DNA from: JAFDXJ01 sp038257845 | GTDB lineage: Bacteria; Bacteroidota; Bacteroidia; Chitinophagales; Chitinophagaceae | Assembly (NCBI GenBank): GCA_038257845.1 | Contig: JBBSQL010000011.1 | Span: 9,835 to 73,834 of the forward strand | Length of the DNA: 64,000 bases | Reading direction: 5' to 3' | Shown here: positions 8,443 to 16,255 of the stretch, in pieces | Layout of the letters: each line of letters opens with the position of its first letter | Numbering within the stretch: the first letter of the stretch is position 1 | The notes under the pieces: model-generated | What the model saw: only the letters and a program-made list of their open reading frames with translations | Told to the model about the DNA's origin: nothing | Database searches by the model: none | Translations under genes and position numbers: made by a program

Positions 8443-9852
8443 TTATTTTCCAGGAAAATATATTTCGAAAGTTGCCCCATTGCCAGGTTCAGATCTTGCT
8501 GTAATAAAGCCATTATGATTGAGCATGATCTTCTGGCAAAGAGCCAGGCCGATACCGGTACCGGTATATGCTTCCCGGCCGTGAAGGCGCTGAAATAATT
8601 CGAATATCCGTTGTGCATATTTTTGATCAAAACCAATTCCATTGTCGTGAAAACTGATCTTCCAGTATTGCTGGTTTAAATATTTTTCCATCCCATTATC
8701 ACCAATCTGTGTTTTTTCCGCGGTGATCACAATTTTACACGGCTCATCTTTTTTTGCATACTTAATGGCATTGGAAATAATATTGGTAAACACCTGGACT
8801 ATTTGCAGTTCTACACCTTCAATTTCAGGAAGAGGCCGGGATTCTATGTGTACATTTTTAGTTTCAATTGTTTCCGATAAATTTTCTTTAGCTTCATTCA
8901 GTACTTTATCCAGGCGAATGGGAATGAAGGGAATATTTTTCACATTGGTACTGGAATAGCTCAGCAATGCAATAATGAGTTCCTGCATGCGCGCCGCCGC
9001 ATTATTGATGCGCACCATATAATCTTGCGCTTTTTCAGACAATGTATTTTTTTCCTGGTTGATGATGAGGTTGCTGAAGGATTGAATTTTTCGCAAAGGT
9101 TCCTGGAGGTCATGAGAAGCCACATAGCTAAAGGAAGAAAGTTCCGCATTATTCAATGACAATTCCCGGTTCATATCATGCAAATTATTTTCTGCACGTA
9201 CCCGTAATTGTATTTCTCTTTTTAACCTGAAATAAGCAAAGGTCACAATGAGTATTCCAATAATTGAAAATATTAAACTATAAAATGGCGTGATGAAAGC
9301 AGCCTGGTTGCTAGTAATTGTTTTGATGTCGAGGGCTTTATTTTCATAACTGCTCATTTGCGCAATCAGGCTGCGTGAATGATTCATTATATTCCTGCCA
9401 TTATTCAAATAAGTTCTTCTGTCAAGAGGTATAGTATCTTCATTTAATATTTGATTGGGTAAGGTAGAAAAAATCCTGTAGCGGGTAGCTACAAGGCTTT
9501 TCAGTACTTCAAAATTTCCATGTTGCTCACTATCACCGGCTAAAGAAATTTCCAGGCTATCAAGCAATTTATTTATTTTTTCATGTGAGCCAATAAATGG
9601 TTTTAAAAAATCACTGTCGTGGGTAAGCAGGAAACCCCGCTGGCCAGTTTCCGCATTGAGCAGGGAAATAAGAATTTGGTTTAAACGAAGGTTTACTTCT
9701 TTATTGTGTGCAATGGAAGCATTGATATTGTTCAGGGAAATGATCCGGTTATAAGAAATAAAAGTAACTGCCAGCATTACGATGAGCAAAATGCCGAAGA
9801 GCAGGTTAGGCAATATGAGCCTGGCTTTTTGAATATGCAAAATGAATTGCAT
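8443..9852 (-). CDS. CHASE3-type membrane sensor histidine kinase
   Basis: 469 residues from the ATG at 9852. A TTG at 9900 would give 485 residues, but a -7-like box (TAACTTTTG, minus strand 9911-9903) would put the transcript start right at that TTG. Transmembrane helix 1 is at about 12-33, a periplasmic CHASE3-like helical domain (NAETGQRGFLLTHD) follows, helix 2 is at about 187-209, then comes a short linker. The HisKA domain has the phospho-acceptor His in YVASHDLQEPLRK (about residue 250). The ATPase domain has the N-box (NIISNAIKYAK), G1 (HDNGIGFD) and G2 (GTGIGLALCQK). It senses an unknown signal and probably phosphorylates the receiver encoded next to it. Confidence 0.9.
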   Translation of the reverse strand: MQFILHIQKARLILPNLLFGILLIVMLAVTFISYNRIISLNNINASIAHNKEVNLRLNQILISLLNAETGQRGFLLTHDSDFLKPFIGSHEKINKLLDSLEISLAGDSEQHGNFEVLKSLVATRYRIFSTLPNQILNEDTIPLDRRTYLNNGRNIMNHSRSLIAQMSSYENKALDIKTITSNQAAFITPFYSLIFSIIGILIVTFAYFRLKREIQLRVRAENNLHDMNRELSLNNAELSSFSYVASHDLQEPLRKIQSFSNLIINQEKNTLSEKAQDYMVRINNAAARMQELIIALLSYSSTNVKNIPFIPIRLDKVLNEAKENLSETIETKNVHIESRPLPEIEGVELQIVQVFTNIISNAIKYAKKDEPCKIVITAEKTQIGDNGMEKYLNQQYWKISFHDNGIGFDQKYAQRIFELFQRLHGREAYTGTGIGLALCQKIMLNHNGFITARSEPGNGATFEIYFPGK

Positions 9853-9930
9853 TTTTTTTAAAAAACTAGGCTGCTGAGCTGGTGTGGTTTCCTGGTTCAA
9901 AGCAAAAGTTATGACACGAAATTATAAAAA

Positions 9931-9965
9931 AATCAACAGCGGTTTGAAGGCTGTTGATTTTTTTC
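9931..9965 (-). terminator. Intrinsic terminator of the DUF2383 gene
   Basis: Perfect 10-bp stem AATCAACAGC / GCTGTTGATT with a 9-nt loop. On the minus strand it is followed by a T-run, just downstream of the DUF2383 stop codon. Confidence 0.8.
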
Positions 9966-9979
9966 CATTATTAAAAACC

Positions 9980-10444
9980 CTATTCGCGGTCATCACGCAA
10001 AGATTTAACTTTGTCATGCGCCGATTTTAAAGAATTTTTCTGAGACTGAATCATCTCTGCCTGGTATGCAGGCAAATCTTCTGCAAGTGCATCGTGATAA
10101 GCTTTCTGGGCTGCATCTTCTCCAAATTCACAACTGGCCAAAATAGAGTTTGAATCATGCCCGGTAAAAGCTGCTTTCACTGCCATCCAACCTCTATAGA
10201 TTTTACCACTGGTTGTTGAATCATCCTCCATTGTACCGCCAAGGGTTTGTACTTCATTACCCAACTCATTCCTGATTTTCCTGCTTTGATCAATAAAACT
10301 TAAAAATAGTTGGTTTAAATTTTCTTTCAATAGTGCATTATCTACTTGCTTCAGGTCTTCTAATGCGCGTTCATAACCTTGTATCCTGTCATTATTGATC
10401 TTCACGAGATCATTTAAGATTTCTATGTTGTCTTTTGATTCCAT
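9980..10444 (-). CDS. PA2169-family four-helix-bundle protein (DUF2383)
   Basis: 154 residues, all alpha-helical by composition, soluble, with no signal peptide. The pattern fits the DUF2383/PA2169 ferritin-like four-helix family: LNDLVKINNDRIQGYERA in helix 1, the GWMAVKAAFTG connection, and CEFGEDAAQKAYHDAL in helix 4. Glu and His residues that could bind metal recur, but the biochemical role is not known. Such proteins are often found among general-stress genes, and the neighbours here are of that kind. A box TGGCA lies 43 bp upstream of the start (minus strand), but the -12 part is TTTTC rather than TTG. Confidence 0.85.
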   Translation of the reverse strand: MESKDNIEILNDLVKINNDRIQGYERALEDLKQVDNALLKENLNQLFLSFIDQSRKIRNELGNEVQTLGGTMEDDSTTSGKIYRGWMAVKAAFTGHDSNSILASCEFGEDAAQKAYHDALAEDLPAYQAEMIQSQKNSLKSAHDKVKSLRDDRE

Positions 10445-10703
10445 AATTAATTATAATTTATTTCAATCAGTAAAGAAAAATATATGCCAGTAATTCATTT
10501 AAGATTGAAGTATTTTGGTTTTAAGATTTTAAATCATGCATGCCTGTAATATTCGATTTATATATTTTTGATTTGTAATAAAAAATATAAAGCGCTTTTG
10601 ACTGCCGTATAAAATTAGGTAGCAAAAAATTCCCGCATCAGAGGATTTGAGTATTTTTTTCCCCGTTGTAAATTGCTTTTAGAAAAATTTTCACCTAAAA
10701 ATT

Positions 10704-10721
10704 TAAGGCTTTTCATTTGAG
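10704..10721 (+). promoter_or_regulatory. Sigma-54-like box (GG-N10-GA) upstream of the iron-permease-family gene
   Basis: AAGGCTTTTCATTTGAG: GG at 10707-10708 and TTGA at 10717-10720 with the 10-nt GG-to-G spacing of -24/-12 promoters. 51 bp before the ATG. The -12 element has GA, not GC. The 327-bp gap 10445-10771 shows nothing else clear. Confidence 0.4.
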
Positions 10722-10771
10722 TAGTAATCTCATTGTAAATTTTTATAAAAATCTAATATAAAACTAAATCA

Positions 10772-11251
10772 ATGGCTAAGAAAAAAATCAAGAAAAATTT
10801 TTTCGAAAGTTTTTCAGCAAAAGTTACGAATGCAACTGGCAGTACACCGGCATTCATTATTGCATGTGCCCTCGTAGTTGTTTGGGCTGCAACAGGGCCC
10901 ATTTTTAATTACTCGGAAACCTGGCAACTGGTGATCAATACCGGCACCACAATCATCACCTTTTTAATGGTGTTTTTAATTCAAAAATCCCAGAATAAAG
11001 ATTCCATGGCCATACAATTAAAACTCAATGAACTCGTGGCTTCCAATGATCTTTCGAGCAACCGGCTGGTATCGGTAGAAGATCTTAGTGAAGATGAGAT
11101 GAAAATAATTCGTAAATATTATGAACGCCTGAGTGATTTAACGCAGAAAGATAATGATATGCAAGTGTCTCATTCTATTGAGGAAGCAGAAAACCGGTAC
11201 AATCAAAAAAAAGCAGGGAGGGAAAAGAGATCACATCCCAGGGAAAAATAA
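10772..11251 (+). CDS. Low-affinity iron permease family membrane protein
   Basis: 159 residues. Two transmembrane helices (about 27-47 AFIIACALVVVWAATGPIF and about 57-75 TGTTIITFLMVFLIQKSQN) are followed by a charged cytoplasmic tail. FLIQKSQNKDSMAIQLKLNE is the signature of the family named after yeast Fet4 (low-affinity iron permease). In bacteria the transport activity is mostly unproven. It stands between DUF2383 and DUF892 genes, so it may belong to the stress group. The Lys/Arg-rich C-terminus ends abruptly. Confidence 0.85.
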   Translation: MAKKKIKKNFFESFSAKVTNATGSTPAFIIACALVVVWAATGPIFNYSETWQLVINTGTTIITFLMVFLIQKSQNKDSMAIQLKLNELVASNDLSSNRLVSVEDLSEDEMKIIRKYYERLSDLTQKDNDMQVSHSIEEAENRYNQKKAGREKRSHPREK

Positions 11252-11252
11252 T

Positions 11253-11270
11253 TTTGGTATAAAGCTTGAA
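11253..11270 (+). promoter_or_regulatory. Sigma-54-like box (GG-N10-GA) upstream of the DUF892 gene
   Basis: TTTGGTATAAAGCTTGAA, GG at 11256-11257 and G at 11268, exactly 10 nt between. Almost the same sequence precedes the gene at 22752. Confidence 0.5.
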
Positions 11271-11317
11271 TATTTTTTATAACAGAATTAAAATTTAAAA
11301 AAATAAAACCTAAGAAA

Positions 11318-11917
11318 ATGGCAAAAGCATCGAACACAAAAAAAAGTACAAAAAAATCGGCAGAAAAAAAATCTACTGACACAAAATCAAATGGAAGAAT
11401 GGGCGTGGGCGCGAATGATTCCATGCTCCGGGATTTTTTCATTGACGAACTGAAAGACATTTACTGGGCGGAGAAGCACCTGGTGAAAACCTTACCAAAG
11501 ATGATGAAAGCATCAACCTCAGCAGAATTAAAGAGTGCATTCAAGGATCATCTTGATGTGACCAAAACGCATGTAACCCGCCTGGAACAAGTGTTTGAGG
11601 CATTAGGAAAAAAAGCACAGGCCAAAAAATGCGAAGCCATGGAAGGCATTACCAAAGAAGGAGCATCCATTATTGAAGATACGGATGATGGCACAGCCAC
11701 ACGCGATGTAGGATTGATTTTAGCAGCGCAAAAAGTAGAGCATTATGAAATTTCTACCTATGGCGGTTTGCATCAATTAGCCATTACACTTGGTCATCAG
11801 GCAGTGGCTGATTTATTGGAACAAACGCTTGGTGAGGAAAAAGATGCAGATGCCTTGCTCACTGAAATTGCAGAGAATAATGTAAATTATGAAGCTGCTG
11901 AAGAGGTAGAAGCATAA
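11318..11917 (+). CDS. Ferritin-like DUF892 (YciE/YciF) stress protein
   Basis: 199 residues. A Lys-rich, low-complexity N-terminal tail of about 30 residues precedes a DUF892 domain, which starts at MLRDFFIDELKDIYWAEKHL and contains HLDVTKTHVTRLEQVFEALG and the typical EHYEISTYGGLHQLA. The family forms a dimeric four-helix ferritin-like bundle with conserved Glu/His residues. YciE and YciF are stress-induced in enterobacteria, but their chemistry is not settled. The basic tail may bind DNA or membranes (inference). A strong hairpin terminator follows. Confidence 0.9.
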   Translation: MAKASNTKKSTKKSAEKKSTDTKSNGRMGVGANDSMLRDFFIDELKDIYWAEKHLVKTLPKMMKASTSAELKSAFKDHLDVTKTHVTRLEQVFEALGKKAQAKKCEAMEGITKEGASIIEDTDDGTATRDVGLILAAQKVEHYEISTYGGLHQLAITLGHQAVADLLEQTLGEEKDADALLTEIAENNVNYEAAEEVEA

Positions 11918-11940
11918 ACTATAAGCCCGGCATATACTAA

Positions 11941-11973
11941 AAAAAAGGGAAATCAAATTGGTTTCCCTTTTTT
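11941..11973 (+). terminator. Intrinsic terminator after the DUF892 gene
   Basis: AAAGGGAAA / TTTCCCTTT stem with a 9-nt loop, A-run before and T-run after, 24 bp beyond the stop. Confidence 0.85.
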
Positions 11974-12000
11974 AAATTTTCAATTTTATTTTATAGCATG

Positions 12001-12018
12001 TACGGCATGAAATTTGAA
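12001..12018 (+). promoter_or_regulatory. Sigma-54-like box (GG-N10-GA) upstream of the GSP26-like gene
   Basis: TACGGCATGAAATTTGAA, GG at 12004-12005 and G at 12016 with 10 nt between, 34 bp before the ATG. Confidence 0.45.
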
Positions 12019-12051
12019 TTTTATCGTATAAGTAACTAAATAAAAATTTAC

Positions 12052-12558
12052 ATGAGCAAGAAGAATTTATTTGATGAGGAAGGGATTGATAAGCTGAGAG
12101 AAATGGTGGATAAAATTGACATTTGTTTATTTTGTACATACCCGCAAACATCAGATGGCGCTACGTGTACGCCCATGAGTGCACAAGAAGTAGATGATGA
12201 TGGAAATGTTTGGTTTTTCAGCGGTAAGAACAGTGATAAAAATAAAGAGATCGAAAAAGATGGTAAAGTACAATTATTTTTTTCACATCCATCCCGTAGT
12301 AGTTACCTGGTTTTGAATGGTGAGGCTGAAATAAGTTTTGATAAAGCAAAAATTGATTATCTCTGGTCGCCACTTGTAAAAGCCTGGTTTAAAGATGGCA
12401 AAGATGACCCGAATATCTCGCTTATAAAAGTAAAAACAAATAGTGCTTATTATTGGGATGTGGAAGGCAGCCGCATGATTAATTTTTTAAAAATGGCCGC
12501 TTCAGCAGTCGTTGGCCAAAACCTGGTGGACAGTGAAGAAGGGAATATTAAAGTATAA
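12052..12558 (+). CDS. Pyridoxamine 5'-phosphate oxidase-like protein (general stress protein 26 type)
   Basis: 168 residues with the FMN-binding split-barrel fold. The stretch CTYPQTSDGATCTPMSAQEV, then DDDGNVWFFSGKNSDKNKEI, then a strand ending in YLVLNGEAEIS matches the GSP26 branch of the family. These proteins bind flavin or related cofactors; an oxidase activity on pyridoxamine phosphate is not implied. Members are induced by general stress in other bacteria. Monocistronic, with its own candidate promoter upstream and a hairpin downstream. Confidence 0.88.
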   Translation: MSKKNLFDEEGIDKLREMVDKIDICLFCTYPQTSDGATCTPMSAQEVDDDGNVWFFSGKNSDKNKEIEKDGKVQLFFSHPSRSSYLVLNGEAEISFDKAKIDYLWSPLVKAWFKDGKDDPNISLIKVKTNSAYYWDVEGSRMINFLKMAASAVVGQNLVDSEEGNIKV

Positions 12559-12591
12559 CTGGTTTTATTTTTTTAAAACATATAATTTTAT

Positions 12592-12625
12592 AAATGCGCA
12601 ACTTTTATGCGCATTTATTTTTTAA
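12592..12625 (+). terminator. Intrinsic terminator after the GSP26-like gene
   Basis: AAATGCGCA / TGCGCATTT stem with a 7-nt loop, followed by ATTTTTT. Confidence 0.8.
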
Positions 12626-12634
12626 ATTCACAAA

Positions 12635-13597
12635 ATGAAATTTCATTTTAATAAAAAATCAATCATTAGCTGGTGGAAAATTTTGAAAGCAGCCTTTACG
12701 GGTTTCAATAACGATAAAGGCATGAAGTTGAGCGCTTCACTGGCTTATACAACTATTTTTTCATTGGGGCCAATGCTGCTTTTTATCATGTCCATTGCCA
12801 GTATTTTTTTCGGACAGCAAGCAAGTGAAGGAAAGGTCTTTGCACAACTCAATGGCTTCCTGGGCGCAAGTGCTGCCCAGCAGGTGCAGGATGTTATTGA
12901 AAATATTAATTTGTCAGGAAAAACTCATTTCGCACTCATCATCAGCACGATCACATTATTGGTAGGAGCTACAAGTTTATTTGTAGAAATACAGGACTCA
13001 TTGAATATGATCTGGCGGGTAAAACCCAAACCCCAAAAAGGCTGGTTGCGTTTTTTAAAAAATCGTTTACAATCCGCATCACTGATCATTTCGCTTGGTT
13101 TTCTATTAGTTGTTTCCTTAGTTATAAATGGTATGGTGGATGCATTCAGCAATATGCTTTCAAGATATTTTTCTGATGCAACTGTATTGGTGATGAATGG
13201 TTTTAATTTTTTACTGACAATGGCGATCATCACTGTTTTATTTGGGATTATTTTTAAAGTATTACCAGATGCGAAAATCAGTTGGAAACATGTGCGGGCC
13301 GGCGCTTTCTTCACAGCCATCTTGTTTATGATCGGCCGCTTTCTGATTGGTGTGTATATCAAAAATGCAGCGGCAGTTTCTATGTATGGTGCGGCCGGTT
13401 CTATTATCGTGATATTGGTCTGGGTTTATTATACTTCTGCAATTTTATATCTTGGTGCTGAGTTTACAGAGGCTTATACAGAAGCCAGCGGGAGTAAAAT
13501 AAAACCCGAGGATTTCGCGGTGCATGTGGAACAAAAAGAAGTGGAGAAAAAAGTGGATGTGTTGCCGCCCCAGCATGAGGAATTGAAGGAAAAGTAA
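12635..13597 (+). CDS. YihY/BrkB family inner-membrane protein
   Basis: 320 residues with six predicted membrane helices. Family features are visible: LSASLAYTTIFSLGPMLLFI near residues 30-50, LVGATSLFVEIQDSLNMIW at about 107-127, and the conserved C-terminal helix with AGSIIVILVWVYYTSAILYL followed by GAEFTEAY. The family was once annotated as ribonuclease BN, which is not supported for it. The molecular function is unknown. The C-terminal 40 residues are charged and cytoplasmic. Confidence 0.9.
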   Translation: MKFHFNKKSIISWWKILKAAFTGFNNDKGMKLSASLAYTTIFSLGPMLLFIMSIASIFFGQQASEGKVFAQLNGFLGASAAQQVQDVIENINLSGKTHFALIISTITLLVGATSLFVEIQDSLNMIWRVKPKPQKGWLRFLKNRLQSASLIISLGFLLVVSLVINGMVDAFSNMLSRYFSDATVLVMNGFNFLLTMAIITVLFGIIFKVLPDAKISWKHVRAGAFFTAILFMIGRFLIGVYIKNAAAVSMYGAAGSIIVILVWVYYTSAILYLGAEFTEAYTEASGSKIKPEDFAVHVEQKEVEKKVDVLPPQHEELKEK

Positions 13598-13668
13598 ATT
13601 TTGGGGAAGAAAAAAATCATCACCCAATTCAGGCAGCGATGCATTTATTTACCATTTCCACAAATATT

Positions 13669-13676
13669 TATTTTTG
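13669..13676 (+). promoter_or_regulatory. -7 promoter box (TATTTTTG) of the TonB-like gene
   Basis: Exact TAnnTTTG match 42 bp before the chosen ATG at 13719. No convincing -33 element is seen. Confidence 0.45.
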
Positions 13677-13718
13677 TGGAATCATTGGCCCAATTGCTTC
13701 TTAGGAAAAACAATCCTT

Positions 13719-14540
13719 ATGGAAGCAACTCAATTTTTACAAAGCAATTTCCTCGATATTTTATTTGATGGAAAAAATAAAGACTACGGTGCGTATGAAC
13801 TTCGTGTTCATTATAAACGCAGGTTATTGTATGCACTGATCAGTATTGCCATAATCAGTGCTGGCTTTTCAAGCATGTTATTTTTTCCATTTAAAGCAAC
13901 ACCTCTTCATACAATGTATGTTGGCCCTGAAGTGCATTTAACTGCTGCTACGGAGAAACGGGATAAGATCATTGAAGTGAAACCAAAGAAACAAACAAGT
14001 GTTGTTACTAAAAAAACAATTATTACAATACCGCTCATTGTGAAAGAAAGAGTGATTGAAAAAATAAGTGATTTACCCGATGAAACCATCATCCCGGTTT
14101 CAAAAATCATTGGTGTTGGTGAAGGAAATAACCAGGTATTCAGCAATAATGCACTACCGGAAAAAACCGGTGTGGCAATAATACCTTTACCGAAAACTGT
14201 AAAAAATTTTGATTCATTGTACACTACGGTGCAAGTGCAAGCGCAATTTCCAGGCGGACCGGCCGCATGGCAAAAATACCTGGAACGCAACCTGGACCTG
14301 GATATCCCGATGCGAAATGGTACACCTACAGGAAAATATACCATTCATATTTCATTCATCGTGGATAAGGAAGGGAATATTTCTAATGTGTCTGCGTTGA
14401 ATGATCCGGGCTTTGGACTTGCTTCAGAAGCTATTCGCGTCATTCGAAAAAGTAAACAATGGTTGCCTGCTATACAAGATGGACAGCATGTAAAATATAT
14501 GCAGGTGCAGCCGGTTACTTTTGTAATCAATGATAATTAA
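13719..14540 (+). CDS. TonB-like energy transducer
   Basis: 273 residues from the ATG at 13719. The segment from MEATQFLQSNFLDILFDGKN to KDYGAYELR is the conserved N-terminus of Bacteroidota TonB-like proteins, and it shows that the open frame upstream of this ATG is not coding. One membrane helix (about 33-55) precedes a periplasmic Lys/Pro/Val-rich linker and a C-terminal TonB domain (residues about 180-272, with PTGKYTIHISFIVDKEGNIS and a final VQPVTFVIND). TonB proteins pass ion-motive force to outer-membrane transporters. The fold-defining YP motif of classical TonB is replaced by QFPGG, as is usual in this phylum. Confidence 0.9.
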   Translation: MEATQFLQSNFLDILFDGKNKDYGAYELRVHYKRRLLYALISIAIISAGFSSMLFFPFKATPLHTMYVGPEVHLTAATEKRDKIIEVKPKKQTSVVTKKTIITIPLIVKERVIEKISDLPDETIIPVSKIIGVGEGNNQVFSNNALPEKTGVAIIPLPKTVKNFDSLYTTVQVQAQFPGGPAAWQKYLERNLDLDIPMRNGTPTGKYTIHISFIVDKEGNISNVSALNDPGFGLASEAIRVIRKSKQWLPAIQDGQHVKYMQVQPVTFVINDN

Positions 14541-14594
14541 TGTCGGGGAAATTTCGGTCATGGAATTCTTTCTATTATCAATTTTAATTTTCTT

Positions 14595-14611
14595 TTGTTC
14601 CAGCGGAACAA
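14595..14611. repeat. REP-like palindrome TTGTTCC-AGC-GGAACAA
   Basis: Perfect 7-bp stem with a 3-nt loop, the same GTTCC-N3-GGAAC design as the palindromes in the composite repeats 9 kb away. Confidence 0.65.
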
Positions 14612-14646
14612 CTTATGGGTAACATACTGGATACATTTTATATAAC

Positions 14647-14663
14647 GCGTTCCGGAGGAACGC
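14647..14663. repeat. REP-like palindrome GCGTTCC-GGA-GGAACGC
   Basis: Perfect 7-bp stem with a 3-nt loop, 35 bp after the previous palindrome. The pair occupies the 346-bp gap between the TonB-like gene and ku. Confidence 0.7.
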
Positions 14664-14849
14664 ATCGTGCCGGATGTCAGGACTTTCTAACCATGAAAAA
14701 TTTCTTCAGAACTATCTTCTCACATCAAAGTTAACAGACCGGCAATATCGGAGACAAATTTTTTAAAAGAATATAATAAAGAAATTATTGGTCAGGCGAC
14801 CAAAAATGGCTGTCTGTCTTCGAGTAAAAAGGCTGGTTACCGATTAAAG

Positions 14850-14868
14850 AATGGTATAGCATTTGCAA
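14850..14868 (+). promoter_or_regulatory. Candidate sigma-54 promoter of ku-ligD (TGGTAT-N5-TTGCA)
   Basis: AATGGTATAGCATTTGCAAC: GG at 14853-14854, GC at 14865-14866, 10 nt between, and a full TTGCA -12 element. It would start transcription near 14878, just before the ku ATG at 14887. Confidence 0.55.
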
Positions 14869-14886
14869 CTTTTTACCAAAAAAAGT

Positions 14887-15663
14887 ATGAAAGCAATTTG
14901 GAGCGGTTCTATTGGTTTTGGCCTTGTAAATATTCCCATAAAGATTTATAGCGCCATTGAATCAAGCGATATTGATTTGGATATGCTGGATAAAAAGGAT
15001 TATTCTAATATTCGTTTTAAACGCGTGAATGAACATACAGGAAAAGAAGTTGCCTGGGAAAATATTGTGAAGGGTTATAAAATGGATGATAAATATATTG
15101 TGCTGACTGATGAAGATTTTGAAAAAGCCAGTCCTGAAAAATCTAAGATTATAGAGATTAGTGAGTTTGTAAATGAAAAGGAAATTGATAGCATATATTA
15201 TGAAACGCCATACTATACTGCGCCTGAAAAAAATGGTGCAAAAGCGTATGGTTTATTACGTGATGCTTTAAAAAAATCCGGTAAGGCCGGGCTAGGAAGT
15301 TTTGTGTTACGCAGCAAAGAAAGCCTTTGTCTGTTGAAAGCAATGGATGATGTTATTGTATTAAACAAGATCCGGTTTGCACAGGAAATCAGGGATACAA
15401 GCGATTTGAATATTCCTGTTTCAAAAAGCAAACCCGCGGAATTGAAGATGGCCGAACAATTAATTAATCAACTGACGCATAAATTTGATATTGAAAAATA
15501 TAAAGACACTTATTCGAATGAATTGATGAAACTCATCAAAGCAAAAGCGAAAGGCAAAAAAATCTCCGCGCCAAAAATGAAAGTGGTTCATTCAACTGCG
15601 AAAGATCTGATGTCGCAACTCAAGGCCAGCCTTGAAAATAAAACAACACGAAAAGCATCCTGA
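14887..15663 (+). CDS. ku: Non-homologous end-joining protein Ku
   Basis: 258 residues. Bacterial Ku binds double-strand DNA ends as a ring-shaped homodimer and recruits LigD. The N-terminus MKAIWSGSIGFGLVNIPIKI is the family hallmark and fixes the start at 14887; the ATG-less frame upstream is not conserved. The core has RFKRVNEHTGKEVAWENIVK, YYETPYYTAPEKNGAKAYGL and VLRSKESLCLLKAMDDVIVL. The C-terminus is Lys-rich, as in other bacterial Ku proteins that contact DNA. The stop codon lies 1 nt before the ATG of the LigD phosphoesterase frame, so the two are translationally coupled. Confidence 0.95.
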   Translation: MKAIWSGSIGFGLVNIPIKIYSAIESSDIDLDMLDKKDYSNIRFKRVNEHTGKEVAWENIVKGYKMDDKYIVLTDEDFEKASPEKSKIIEISEFVNEKEIDSIYYETPYYTAPEKNGAKAYGLLRDALKKSGKAGLGSFVLRSKESLCLLKAMDDVIVLNKIRFAQEIRDTSDLNIPVSKSKPAELKMAEQLINQLTHKFDIEKYKDTYSNELMKLIKAKAKGKKISAPKMKVVHSTAKDLMSQLKASLENKTTRKAS

Positions 15664-15664
15664 T

Positions 15665-16255
15665 ATGGCGCTGACAAAATATAATAAAAAAAGAAATTTT
15701 AAAGAAACCAGCGAGCCTGAAGGAAAAGCAGATACGCAATCAGGTTTTCGTTTTGTTGTACAACGCCATCATGCTTCGCAATTACATTATGATTTTCGTT
15801 TAGAACTGGGCGGTGTTTTAAAAAGTTGGGCGGTGCCTAAAGGCCCATCACTTGATCCAAAAGATAAACGTCTCGCCATGATGGTGGAAGATCATCCGGT
15901 AAGTTATATCCATTTTGAAGGTGATATTCCTGAAGGAAATTATGGCGCAGGATATGTAACCGTTTGGGATAAAGGGAAATTTTTCCCTGTTGATAAAGAT
16001 CATGAAAAATTAACGGAGAAGCAAGCCCTGTCAGCATTACACAAAGGTGAATTGAAGTTCTCCCTGAAAGGAAAAAAACTGAAAGGAGAGTTTGTATTGG
16101 TCCATTTAAAAAATGATACAAAAAATAATAATAGCTGGCTATTGATAAAACACAAAGATGAATTTTCAAAAACGCCTTACAATTCTGAAGACCTTGTGAG
16201 TGCGGCCGTAAAAAAAGTTGGCGAAAAAAAAAAAGAAAGAAAACGTAACACTTAA
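15665..16255 (+). CDS. ligD: LigD 3'-phosphoesterase domain (N-terminal part of split LigD)
   Basis: 196 residues. The LigD PE domain trims 3'-phosphate and 3'-ribonucleotide ends. Metal-binding His residues are visible in VVQRHHASQLHYDFRLELGG (about 32-52), followed by KSWAVPKGPSLDPKDKRLAM, DHPVSYIHFEGDIPEGNYGAG and a C-terminal SWLLIKHKDEF. In most relatives this domain is fused to the ligase and polymerase domains in one chain. Here the frame ends at 16255 after running through an A11 tract (16224-16234), and the ligase part continues in the +1 frame. Removing one A restores a single long LigD. It could be a sequencing error, a real frameshift, or programmed slippage. Confidence 0.9.
   Translation: MALTKYNKKRNFKETSEPEGKADTQSGFRFVVQRHHASQLHYDFRLELGGVLKSWAVPKGPSLDPKDKRLAMMVEDHPVSYIHFEGDIPEGNYGAGYVTVWDKGKFFPVDKDHEKLTEKQALSALHKGELKFSLKGKKLKGEFVLVHLKNDTKNNNSWLLIKHKDEFSKTPYNSEDLVSAAVKKVGEKKKERKRNT

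Noticed and set aside
13597..13719. Longer TonB-like start at 13674
   Set aside because: A TAnnTTTG promoter box overlaps it, and the conserved N-terminus begins at 13719.
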